From the NCBI RefSeq assembly GCF_046630445.1, contig NC_092341.1, forward strand, positions 291,318,501 to 291,382,500: a DNA stretch of 64,000 nt, in the 5' to 3' direction. The notes under the pieces were generated by a model. That model had not been told where the DNA came from. It saw only the letters and a program-made list of their open reading frames with translations, and made no database searches. Positions 47,520-58,219 of this stretch are shown piece by piece. The position numbers and the translations under genes were made by a program. This DNA is from Rutidosis leptorrhynchoides (taxonomy: Eukaryota; Streptophyta; Magnoliopsida; Asterales; Asteraceae). The stretch's first letter is position 1. Each line of letters opens with the position of its first letter.

Positions 47520-48094
47520 ATTTAAGCTGAGGTAGATGGAGGAGTCGGGAAAAGGTGGGGATACTTCCGCATCATTTGATCCTTTCGCTCCCAAGTAAAC
47601 TCAAGTCCTCGTTTGGCATTCCATCGCACTCAGACGATTGGAATCTTGTTGCGTTTCAAAGTTTTGATCTCACGATCCATAATCTCAACTGGTTCTTCCA
47701 CAAAGTGAAGTTTGTCGTCAATCGTGAGTTCTTCCAGTGGTATGATAAGTTCAGGTGCAGCAAGACACTTTTTCAAGTTCGACACGTGGAAGGTAGGATG
47801 AACTGAGCTCAATTGTGCTGGTAGGTCCAAACGGTAAGCAACGGGTCCAACACGTTCCAAGATTTCAAAAGGACCAATGTATCGTGGGTTCAACTTTCCA
47901 CGTTTTCCAAAACGGATCACACCTTTCCAAGGTGCAACCTTCAACATTACCCGATCACCAACGTTGAATTCAAAGTCCTTACGTTTAAGATCGGCATAAC
48001 TCTTTTGGCGGTCACGAGCAGTCTTAAGTCTAGCTTGAATCTGAGCAATCTTCTCCGTGGTTTCGTGGACTACCTCAGGTCCGGTGATTTGCTT
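47520..48094 (-). pseudogene. Tek-B integrase C-terminus and chromodomain-like tail
   Basis: Open from the codon after TAA (about 48097, GAA in Tek-A) to a TGA at 47628-47630 (CGA in Tek-A). The remainder of the tail is still alignable. Contains [20 protein letters not shown], the integrase C-terminal segment and [12 protein letters not shown]. Confidence 0.8.
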
Positions 48095-48751
48095 TTAGCC
48101 TACTTCGGCCCAACAAATAGGAGATCGGCACTTGCGGCCATACAATGCTTCAAAAGGTGCAGCATTAATGCTCGAGTGATAACTATTGTTGTACGAGAAT
48201 TTGGCTAGCGGCAAATGCCTTTCCCAGGCCTTTCCAAAATTAATGACACATGCATGCAACATGTCTTCCAGGGTCTGAATCGTGCGTTCACTTTGCCCGT
48301 CAGTCTGAGGATGATAAGCAGTACTCATGTCAAGACGAGTTCCCATGGCTTCTTGCAAAGAACGCCAAAATCTAGAGGCAAAACGGGGATCGCGATCGGA
48401 GATGATCGATAAAAGTACACCGTGTCGTGATATAACCTCATTGATGTATAGATGAGAAAGTCTTTCCATTGTATCAGTTTCCTTCATCGCTAGAAAGTGT
48501 GCAGATTTAGTAAGGCGGTCAACAATAACCCAAATAGTATCGTATCCGTCCACCGTCTTTGGAAGCTTGGTGATGAAGTCCATTGTTATCCTTTCCCACT
48601 TCCATTGTGGGATTTCCGGTTGTTGAAGTAAACCAGAAGGTCTCTGATGCTCGGCTTTAACCTTCGAGCAAGTCAAACACTTACAAACATAAGTCGCAAC
48701 GTCCTTCTTAAGATTCGGCCACCAATACTGTTCTTTAAGGTCGTGGTACAT
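48095..48751 (-). pseudogene. Tek-B integrase catalytic core
   Basis: CKCLTCSK completes the zinc domain. The core has [19 protein letters not shown] and [14 protein letters not shown], with all three acidic residues present. Ends at a TAA where Tek-A has GAA. Confidence 0.85.
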
Positions 48752-49027
48752 TTTGCCCGCTCCAGGGTGAATCGAATATCTTGATTTGTGTGCTTCATCA
48801 AGTATAAGGTTCCGTAGATCTCCATAAAGAGGTACCCAAATTCTTCCAGCATAACATCGGAGTCCAGACTCCCTAACCTCGAATCAAGAGACGAGTATGT
48901 TCAAATGTTCATGAGATATATTTTCCTCCTTGAGGGCCTCTTCTTGGGCTACTCGGATCTGACTGTTGAGGTTCGAATGAATGGTGATGTTCAGAGCCCT
49001 AACACGAAGAGGTGCCGTCCTCTCCTT
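48752..49027 (-). pseudogene. Tek-B RNase H to integrase linker
   Basis: In the polyprotein frame, interrupted by a TGA after ADALS at 49025-49027 and by a TGA near 48891 (CGA in Tek-A). Confidence 0.7.
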
Positions 49028-49534
49028 TCAGCTTAAAGCGTCAGCTACCACATTGGCCTTACCAGGGTGATAACGGAGTTCACAATCGTAGTCGTTGAGC
49101 GTCTCGATCCATCGACGCTGTCTCATATTCAGTTGCTTCTGATCAAAGATGTGCTGGAGACTCTTGTGATCGGTGAAGATAGTGCTCTTAGTTCCATACA
49201 AATAATGTCTCCACAATTTGAGCGCAAAGACAACGGCTCCAAGTTCGAGATCGTGAGTAGTGTAGTTCCTCTCGTGAATCTTCAATTGGCGGGAGGCATA
49301 GGCAATAACCTTTGATCGTTGCATCAGTACACAACCAAAACCACTCTTCGATGCATCACAATAAACAACAAAGTCGTCACTGCCTTCAGGAAGTGATAGG
49401 ATAGGTGCGGTGGTTAACTTCTTCTTCAAAGTTTGGAATGCTGATTCGTGTGCGGATTCCCAAATGAACTTCTTCCCTTTGTGAGTCAGCGCGGTCAAAG
49501 GACGCGCAATCAGAGAAAATCCTTCGATAAACCT
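49028..49534 (-). pseudogene. Tek-B RNase H
   Basis: First Met at 49498. [13 protein letters not shown] with the catalytic Asp, [32 protein letters not shown]. In-frame without the indel that breaks Tek-A here. Confidence 0.85.
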
Positions 49535-50194
49535 TCAGTAATAACCGGCGAGACCTAGGAATTGGCGAATATGCATCGGAGTAGTGGGGGTCTCCCACTT
49601 GCTGATGGCTTCAATCTTGGCGGGATCAACTTTGATACCCTGGTCGCTCACAACATGACCCAGAAATTGAACTTCCTTCAACCAAAATTCACACTTGGAG
49701 AATTTGGCGTAAAGTTGCTCTTGTCTCAAGAGTTCAAGTACTAGTCGGAGGTGTTGCTCATGCTCTTCTTCGCTCCTTGAGTAGATGAGGATATCATCTA
49801 TGAAGACGATAACAAACTTATCCAAGTACTGCTTGCAGACACGATTCATGAGGTCCATGAACACGACATGTGCATTGGTCAAACCGAATGGCATCATGAG
49901 AAACTCATAATGACCATAACGAGTTCTGAACGCAGTTTTCATCACGTCACTTTCCTTCACCCTCAATTGGTGATAACCGGATCGCAAATCGATCTTTGAG
50001 TAGACACTCGATCCTTGTAGTTGATCAAAAAGATCGTCAATTCATGGAAGAGGATACCGATTCTTGATACTCAATTTGTTGAGTTCACGGTAGTCAATAC
50101 ACATACGGAAGGATCCATCCTTCTTCTTCACAAACAACACAGGTGCGCCCCAAGGCGAGAAACTTGGTTGGATAAATCCTCGATCAAGCAGTTC
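49535..50194 (-). pseudogene. Tek-B reverse transcriptase
   Basis: The frame runs from the TAA at about 50195 (CAA in Tek-A) through a TGA near 50042 (CGA in Tek-A) to a TGA at 49535 (CGA in Tek-A). Motifs MPFGLTNA and [10 protein letters not shown] are intact, and the [11 protein letters not shown]sp lost in Tek-A is present. Confidence 0.88.
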
Positions 50195-51334
50195 TTATAG
50201 TTGACTCTGTAATTCTTGCATCTCAGAAGGTGCGAGTCTATAAGGTGTGCGAGCTACAGGTGCAGCTCCTGGCACTAAATCAATCTGAAACTCTACTGCT
50301 CTCTGCGGCAGTAATCCAGGCAATTCCTCTGGGAAGACATCGGAAAATTCGTTCACAATTCGAACGTCGTTCACGCTCTTCACCTCAGTTTCTACCGCTT
50401 TCACAAGTGCTAGGACAGCAAAACGTCCCTTCTTCATAATCTTTTGCGCTTTCACGCAACTAATGATGTTCAACTTCGAGGTACATCTCTCTCCATAGAT
50501 AACCAATGGTTCGCCATCTCCCTGTGGTATGCGAAGTGCTTTGTCTCCACAAATAATATCGGCCTTTATCTTGCTCAACCAATCCATACCGACGATCACG
50601 TCAAAACTTCCCAGTTTGATGGGTATCAAATCAATTTCGAAATCTGCACCAGCTATGTTGATAATAGCTCCACGACTAATATGGTCAACCTTTTCAAGTT
50701 TTCCATTGGCGACCTCGACAAGCATACTCTCTTTTAACGGGACTAATGACCAATTAATCTTATCGCAAAAATGTCTACATACATAACTTCTATCCGTACC
50801 AGTATCAAACAAGACAGAAGCTAAAAGTTTGTTGATTGTGAATATACCTGTCACCAAGTCGGGGTTATCGCGTGCATCCCTTGCATTAACATTAAAAGCT
50901 CTACCACGGGGTGGTCCTCCGTCTTTTCGCTTGTTGGGGCATGCATTTCTGAAATGGCCCGTCTCCCCGCATTCATAACACTTCTTCGGTCCATTGGTGT
51001 TCGGCTTCCCATTCAAAGTGGTGACCTTGCAGTCTTTTCCGATATGCCCAGACCGTTGGAACTTCTTGCAGACAACATTGCAATACCCAGTGTGGTATTT
51101 GTAACACCTCTTGCATTGTGGTAAGGTTCCTTTGTAGTTGGGGTTGGAGTTGTTGTTGTTGTTGGGGTTTCCACCGTTGTTGTTTTGCCTCTTGGCGGGG
51201 GTCTGGTCATAGGTTCTCCCCCTGTTGTTGTTGTTGTTATCCCACTTTCGCTTTTCGCTACCACCAGCTTCAAACTTAGCCTTCTCCGGCTCATCAATGA
51301 GAATCTGATTCATGAGTGTATGCGCCATGCGCAT
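50195..51334 (-). CDS. Tek-B gag remnant (zinc knuckles) fused to protease
   Basis: Open 379 codons. The first Met (51334) corresponds to an internal gag position (MRMAHTL). CKRCYKYHTGYC and [14 protein letters not shown] knuckles are present, the middle knuckle has Phe in place of the second Cys (CKKFQRSGHIGKDC). Protease LFDTGTDRSYV follows. Shows that gag and protease are one frame in this family. Upstream gag and its start are deleted. Confidence 0.88.
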   Translation of the reverse strand: MRMAHTLMNQILIDEPEKAKFEAGGSEKRKWDNNNNNRGRTYDQTPAKRQNNNGGNPNNNNNSNPNYKGTLPQCKRCYKYHTGYCNVVCKKFQRSGHIGKDCKVTTLNGKPNTNGPKKCYECGETGHFRNACPNKRKDGGPPRGRAFNVNARDARDNPDLVTGIFTINKLLASVLFDTGTDRSYVCRHFCDKINWSLVPLKESMLVEVANGKLEKVDHISRGAIINIAGADFEIDLIPIKLGSFDVIVGMDWLSKIKADIICGDKALRIPQGDGEPLVIYGERCTSKLNIISCVKAQKIMKKGRFAVLALVKAVETEVKSVNDVRIVNEFSDVFPEELPGLLPQRAVEFQIDLVPGAAPVARTPYRLAPSEMQELQSQL

Positions 51335-51386
51335 TGCTTCGGGAACATTCGGTGGTTTGGACGATGTGACATTTTCGGGAACATGC

Positions 51387-51398
51387 GCTCTGATACCA
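51387..51398 (-). other. Tek-B primer binding site
   Basis: TGGTATCAGAGC on the - strand, two bases from the 5' LTR, kept despite the adjacent 2.1-kb deletion. Confidence 0.88.
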
Positions 51399-51400
51399 AA

Positions 51401-54302
51401 TGTGATGCCCCGTACAAAACCATCGTGTACGAATCATCAACAACAGGATCATTACAAGGTTAAGTACTATATGCGTTTTCAAAAAGAGTTTGCATTCAAT
51501 AATAATGTGATGTCTAAACCAACATCGAATGTTTTACAATCCAAAAGCATGCTTCACTAAGTAGAAGCAAATAATAAGTGTATGTGACCACAATGGTCGT
51601 TACAAGTCATAATTCAAAAGTACTAAAGTTTGAATGCAAGGTAAAGTAGTTCATGCGATGACAATTCTAAGCAGCGGGTGTCTACAGCACGACTAGTACA
51701 CAGCGGAAGCTAACCTCAAGCACCTGAGAAAAACATGCTTAAAAACGTCAACACAAAGGTTGGTGAGATATAGTTTAAGTATAACAGTATGTAAGGTAGG
51801 CCCTGAGATTTCAGTGCTACAAAGAGCGTTTCAAAACAGTAAGATAAAGTATATGTTAACCGTGGGCACTTGGTAACTAACTTAACGTTTATACCCCCTG
51901 AAAGTACACTTGGCAAGTGCGTATGTCTACGAGGTATTAAACACTCGTTAAATGCTAGCGCGACTAGCCCGAGTGGGGATGTCAAACCCTATGGATCCAT
52001 ATCTAAGATTCGCGTTCACGGTTCAAAAACCAATGATTAAACGTTACCGAGCTAAAGGGAATGTTTATGCCGTTGTATAACCCATACATATATAAGTTTA
52101 AGTACTCGTGCCTAGTATGTAAAACATAAAATCCGCATGTATTCTCAGTTCCCAAAATAAGTTAAAGTAAAAAGGGAATGCTATAACTCACAATGATAAT
52201 GTAGTCGTAAAGTCGGTTCGGAAAAGGTGTGCAAGTAAACGGTCCGAAAGTCCTCAACCTAAGTCAAATAGTACTAAGTCAGTAAATCGTCTTAATAGGT
52301 TTAATAGTATGTAAATAAGGTCTTAAGGGTCATCATCAATCATCATCAAACAAAAGGCGTAAAGTAAGTTTCGTTTATGAAAGTAGTTTACAACAAAGGC
52401 TGACTTCAGTCAGTCACCACAGCCTCTACCCTTACTGAAACAAGGTGAGACTAGTGGCCATGGCTCCGTATATGAGTCCTTTAAGTGTGGTAAAATTTAC
52501 AGAAGCAAACTCGTCTTCGTTTGACCGTGGCGACAGTCTAAGTGCGAGTAGGTCAGAAATTTCTGCACAACGTTAAAGGACATAGTAACGATCGGAGGGC
52601 CATAAATCCTAAACCGTAACTCGGATTAAGACGAGTCCTATATGAAAAGTTATCTACTCGAAAAGATATATCTAAAAATCATGGTTAGAACAGCCCAGGT
52701 CTGCTGGTATGTTACAGAAACATCAGGTCAGCAGGTTTTGGACAGAAACAGTAAGTTTAAGTGAGTTCCGGTGGTCTTGGTGCTTGATGTTCATCATGGT
52801 TCTCATCCTTGATGCATATAGCTTCAAGTGTACAACTCATTGATGTATCTACATCATCTTAGCCAAGTCTTGACCACCATAACCCTAGTGCAAGTCTAAG
52901 ACATGAAGCACAACTCACTTAAGAGTTGCATGTAGTTTGATGAACCAAAGTTACATCAAAGTCTTAGGTTTGACACTTACATGAACTATAATAGAAATAT
53001 TGAACTCTAAACTTGAAAATAAACTAACTAATCAAGATCTTAAGATGTAGAACATAGTTCTTAGTTAGATCTTAAAGATCCATGACTCAAAAGTCTAGAT
53101 CAAGCATAAGTATACAAAGTTATATTTAAAGAAAACTTATTTGTGTGTTCTTGAACTTTCAAGGTTAACTTTTAGTTCAAGATTAATGAGATCAAGACTA
53201 ACTTGTAATACTTGACCATTTAAACTAATTACATGAAAGTAAAGTGCAAGAAGAAGTAAACTAAGTAAACAAGTAAATTATTCATGGTTGTTCATACTTT
53301 AAAGATTCAAACCAAAGTTTGATCTTTAGAAAGTAAACTTTAAAGTTTACTTCATGAACTTCAAGTATGAATTTAATCAACACATGAACTTGCAATCTTT
53401 TAAGAAAGTATATGTAGAATCATAACTAGTAAGTTATGTTCTTGAGTGTTCTTGATAAATACAAGAAATAAGAAGAATCAAACTAGAAAGTTTATTCTTG
53501 AAAACTAGTAAAGAACAACTAACAATTATATGTAACAAACTAACAACAACAAGTAGTCAAACTACAAGTAACAAAAGATGATGATGATTATGTGATGTAA
53601 GGTGGCTGTTTTCATGAAGAATCAAAGAGAGAAAAGAGCCTTGTTACTTACTAGTTTAGAGAGAAAAAAAGAGAGGAAAGTAGCAAGTATTGTGTGTGTG
53701 TTTTTGAGAGAGGAATGCAAGTGAGATGTAATGAAAGAATGAAGTCAAAACTCCCCTAATACTCCCCTAAGGCCAACGGCCTGCAGCAGATTCCAAAGGG
53801 GGAGGGGATTAAACCACAAGATACTTGCAAGTAAAGCCTTAAAAGTGTGGTTAAAAGGGGTAGTCTCATGGGGATTGTGTAGCAACTAGATTCCAAGTCT
53901 TTTAAACTAACTAGTTCCATTCAAACATGATACTTATATGTAAATATGGGCTATATAGTCCAACTAAGAAGTAGGGTGGGCTTATAAGCCTTATTCATGA
54001 GTCCATTAACTAATAAAGCCCAAGTTCAATTAATTAACAAATAAAGTCCAACAAAAGCCCAAGTAATTAACCAACAACCTTAGTTAATTAAAATGATTAA
54101 TAAAACTAATCATGAATGTAAATAATACTTGAAAATATTATTCGTGCAAGTTCCGGGTGTCACAAAGACGTTTCGGGCAATTAAAGTCAAGTTCGGGCAA
54201 TCATGGCAACATGTAAATGTAATGACATACATTCGTTTTATCACACGTATTAATAATAATAATTATTAATAAATAAACGTTGAAAATTCCAGGGTCGTTA
54301 CA
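51401..54302 (-). repeat. Tek-B 5' LTR (2902 bp)
   Basis: TGTGATGCCCCG to GTCGTTACA, pairs with 44585-47486. Contains the conserved block at 51701-51985. Confidence 0.95.
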
Positions 54303-55233
54303 TATAGGTTCGTGAATCCAAGGCCAACCCTGCATTGTTCAGTTCCGTCGTATGCATATTTTTACTACAAAATATCGTATTGTGAGTTTCATTTGCTCCC
54401 TTTTTAAATGCTTTTGCAATATATATTTTTGAGACTGAGAATACATGCGCTGCTTTTATAAATGTTTTACGAAATAGACACAAGTAATCGAAACTACATT
54501 CTATGGTTGGATTATCGAATCGAATATCACCCTTTTTAGTCTGGTAATCTAAGAATTAGGGAACAGACACCCTAATTGACGCGAATCCTAAAGATAGATC
54601 TATTGGGCCTAACAAACCCCATCCGGGTTACGGATGCATTAGTACTTCGATTTTATCATGTCCGATGAGAGTCCCGGAATGATGGGGATATTCTAGACGC
54701 GTTTTGTTAATGTCGATTACCAGGTGTTCACCATATGAATGATTTTCATCTCTATGCAGTTTTTGCGAAATGCCTGATATGAGATGATGTTTATGAGAAA
54801 TGGAAATAAAAATCTTGTGGTCTATTAAAATTATGAAAATAATCGATTATGATAAACTAATGAACTCACCAACCTTTTGGTTGACATTTGAAAGCATGTT
54901 TATTCTCAGGTTTGAAAGAAATCTTTCGTTGTGCATTTACTCATTTTAAAGATAATACTTGGAGTCATACATGACATATTTCAAAGGACGTTGCATTCAA
55001 GTCGTTGAGTTCAATAAAGATCATTATTAAGTAATGACATATTAAGTCATCTATAGTTTGGATATATTATGAAAGGGTATGCGTAATTGTCAACTTTCGA
55101 TTTAATGAAAGCTTGTCTTTTAAAAACGAATGCAATGTTTGTAAAATGTATCATATAGAGGTCAAATACCTCGCAATGTAACCATATGTTATTGTATTCG
55201 TCCTTATGGATTAGGACGGGTCGTCTCATTTGT

Positions 55234-55307
55234 AATTCCGTTGTATCTTATTGTTCGGTTTCCTCTAGCTTCTTGCTAGAGTTCTGTATTTTAATAATAT
55301 TTTGCTG
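55234..55307 (+). pseudogene. LINE 3' end after the X3 insertion
   Basis: Continues the LINE from 41369. Short 3' tail with the inverted CTAGCTTCTTGCTAG, ending in an A-rich stretch (TTAAAAAA). The A-rich end is also the target duplication of the next MITE. Confidence 0.65.
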
Positions 55308-55315
55308 TTAAAAAA

Positions 55316-55484
55316 GGGGAGATGATTCTCACACACTAGTTTTTAATCCATACACATCGAATTACCTATTTTACCCTTAATTATACTTTTAATAATAATA
55401 TAAGTTCAACTCAGGGACATAACTGTAATTTTAGGAGACAAAAGTGTACATGGATCAAAAGGTGGTGTGTGAGAATCACCTCCC
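55316..55484. mobile_element. Small MITE (169 bp)
   Basis: Inverted ends GGGGAGATGATTCTCACACAC and (complement of right end) GGGAGGTGATTCTCACACACC. Flanked by TTAAAAAA at 55308-55315 and 55485-55492, an 8-bp duplication in keeping with hAT (8 bp) or a trimmed Mutator (9 bp) origin. Inserted at the LINE A-tail. Confidence 0.7.
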
Positions 55485-55568
55485 TTAAAAAAAACTAGTT
55501 AAAATCATACTTAATTGCTAATTTGTAAATACTTTTGAGTTATAAATTGCTTTTTCAGTATTCCCCTT

Positions 55569-56141
55569 CATGCCTGGCAAACGGGTCGGGTTGGGTCGGT
55601 TTGGGTAACGGGTCAAAATGGTTTTGGGTTGAAATGGGTCATAGGTCAAACGGGTCAATTTTTAAAACAAGTCAAAATGGGTCAGGTTGGGTCGGTTTGG
55701 GTAACGGGTCGAAACAGGTCACAGGTCAATTGGGTCAAATGGGTCAAATGGGTTGCATCGTTTTTTTACATTTATTACATTATTTTAGTTATTATTATTT
55801 ATTATATATACATAAGAAAATATTAATATACATAATAAATGATATAACCATGAATGGTTTCATAAATTTTTGACGGATGAAACTTTTTATGCTCTACCCA
55901 TTTGACCCATTCACAAAACCCATTAGACCTATTTCTATATATTGATCTTTGAGTATTGATACCCATTAGACCCATTCATTCATTTTTTGTATAGGACTCA
56001 ATAGGTTGGAGAGAAACTCATTTGAATCTTTTTTTATATTTTGATTTACATTGTTAGGCCTAACTTTTTTCAAGACCCAATTAACCAAAAGCTTGACCCA
56101 TTTGACCGAATTCGAGTGTTCTGGTCTCAATTGCCAGGTAT
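55569..56141. mobile_element. Non-autonomous hAT-like element (573 bp) in front of AXR1-like gene
   Basis: Ends carry inverted CCTGGCAA (left CATGCCTGGCAAACGGG, right TTGCCAGGTA). Flanks TTCCCCTT (55561-55568) and CTCCCCTT (56142-56149) look like a diverged 8-bp duplication. The interior is rich in GGGTCAAA/TTTGACCC motifs in inverted orientation at the two sides, typical of plant hAT non-autonomous elements. It stops 83 bp before the gene's ATG. Confidence 0.55.
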
Positions 56142-56224
56142 CTCCCCTTATTTAGTTTACGGGAAAAAAAAAAAAACACGAAACGACCCAACATACTGAC
56201 GTACTGCAACGATCGATCGTAACA

Positions 56225-58176
56225 ATGGCGGAACCAAAGACCAAATACGATCGTCAACTCAGGTCCTATTAGAAACTCATCTCAATTCTCATTGCTTTGC
56301 CCTATTCCTTCTGTACTGTTGTTTATCGCCGTTGCTCTTACACAATTTCTCATAAACCCTAGCTGCTATAATGCTACTATTACTAGTAATATACGATTAC
56401 TACTTGATTATAGTAACCTAAAGTGTTAGGAGCTCTCAATGTTGATATATTTGAACTTAAATTGCTTTTCTACTGTTTAAATTGAAATAGTTAGGGTTTA
56501 ACCTGTAAGATTTATAAAACAAAGTGTACTATAGTTATTTGATGAATGGAGTATTAATGAAGGAGCAACTTTAATGTAATGGATTTAAAGTGTTTGTCGA
56601 ATTCGAAAAAAATACGTTGTTTGCAACATTCTAAGTTGAATGTCTCATGTGTACTTAGTGATTGTCTTAAATAACGTTTTGAAAGGAAACGATATAGGCA
56701 AAGGGAACATGTCTATGATTGCACTATGTTATTGAGTTTAGGTTGCCTTTTGTATTTGCAAACAATGATAACTGATAATTGTGCTAGTTTTTAACTTCCT
56801 CTTTAGTTGCTTAAGTATTTTGAAAAACGAAACTTTTAGCACGGATAAGTTATTATTACTTTAACTAGCTCATTTACAGTAACTCTTAAATTGAGCAGTT
56901 TGACTATTGACACCAAATCAAAAGTGAATTATCATTGATCTACATGTTATTGTTTGTCTTCAATAGTTTCTTGAATTGCAGTTGGCATTTGGTTGTGAGG
57001 GAGGGGGTTGTAACCTTCAAGAACAGAAATTCACTTTTGGATTAGTGTTGTTTTATATATAAATTGGTTACTTTATCTTACTTTTCATTAAAGCTTAAAC
57101 TTAAGGTTGAATTTTAAAACAGGATATGGGGTGAGCAAGGACAGGCTGCACTTGAAAAAGCTAGTATATGCTTGCTTAATTGTGGGCCTACTGGTTCTGA
57201 AACTCTTAAAAACCTTGTTCTTGGTGGTATTGGAAGTATTACTGTTGTTGATGGTTCTAAAGTTGAAAACGGAGACCTTGGTAATAATTATATGGGTATG
57301 TACCGGCTACACAAATTTATGTCTTCTAAACACATTTTATGTGTATTGTGTGGCATTTTCTTAGCCTTTATCGTTAACCATTCCAATCTTAACAAGTCAT
57401 GTTCACAGTTAGCGAGTCAAGTCTTGGCCAGTCAAAGGCAAAATGTGTCTGTGCTTATCTTCAAGAACTAAATGATGCTGTAAAAGCTAAGTTTATTGAA
57501 GAGCATCCGTTGACTTTGATCGAGACCAACCCTTCATTTTTTTCTCAGTTTACCTTGGTTATAGCCACACAGGTAAATCATTAGTCCGTCCATTTAATTT
57601 ACAGTTTATGAATGTATGAATAGATAGCTGTACGATGAGTCTACAAGAAATACAAGTATGTGAACTCTGATGATTTGTCATTATTATATGTTGTTTGCAT
57701 GATCAATATCATCATGTACATACATTGGGATATAAATTATGAGGCTTTAGTAATAATTTTTCTGCATTAACTATTATCTATGATGACCAAATTTTCATTT
57801 GTGTTTTCACGTCAAGGTTATTTTTAACAATTGCAAGTGTTTTTAACTGTGGCCTTTTAAACTCAGCTTGTTGAAGATTCCATGGTGAAGCTGGACCGCA
57901 TTTGTCGTAATGCAAATGTTATGTTGATTTTTGCACGTTCATATGGCCTAAGTGGTTTTGTTCGAACAAGCGTGAAGGTAGGTGTAGATTCTTTCTTATA
58001 TATTTCAGTTAGCATTTAAGACATCAAATTTCATGAAGTTCATAATTCTTTCCCAGATGTATTATAAAACTTAACCATATTTATATTGCACAGGAGCATA
58101 CAGTAATAGAGTCAAAGCCTGATCACTTTCTTGATGATCTCAGACTAAATAACCCTTGGCCTGAACTTAAAAGGTT

Positions 58177-58219
<43 letters not shown>

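Larger units (their letters stand above)
44585..54302 (-). mobile_element. Tek-B: Tekay-like chromovirus lacking pre-gag ORF and most of gag
   Basis: LTRs 44585-47486 and 51401-54302 (2902 bp each), duplication TATAG (44580-44584 and 54303-54307). The internal region is 3914 bp against 6034 bp in Tek-A, and the 2120-bp difference is one deletion between mid-gag and the primer site. LTR divergence is about 2-3 per 100 bp in the first 560 bp, so it is older than Tek-A. The coding region has at least seven in-frame stops. Confidence 0.93.
41370..55228 (+). repeat. Solo LTR X3 (4136 bp), interrupted by Tek-B
   Basis: Starts TGTGACGACCCGAAAA at 41370 and ends GGGTCGTCTCA at 55228. Direct duplication TTTGT at 41365-41369 and 55229-55233. 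No internal region remains: outside Tek-B the sequence is only LTR (41370-44584 and 54308-55228). Loss of the interior by LTR-LTR recombination is the usual route to solo LTRs. Confidence 0.88.

Noticed and set aside
55535..55873. ORF with repeated Gly-Trp/Asn-Gly-Ser pattern
   Set aside because: It derives from GGGTCAAA-type repeats inside the hAT-like element.
57107..57471. Separate short genes in the AXR1-like region
   Set aside because: They are unspliced readings of exons 2 and 3 with the adjacent intron.
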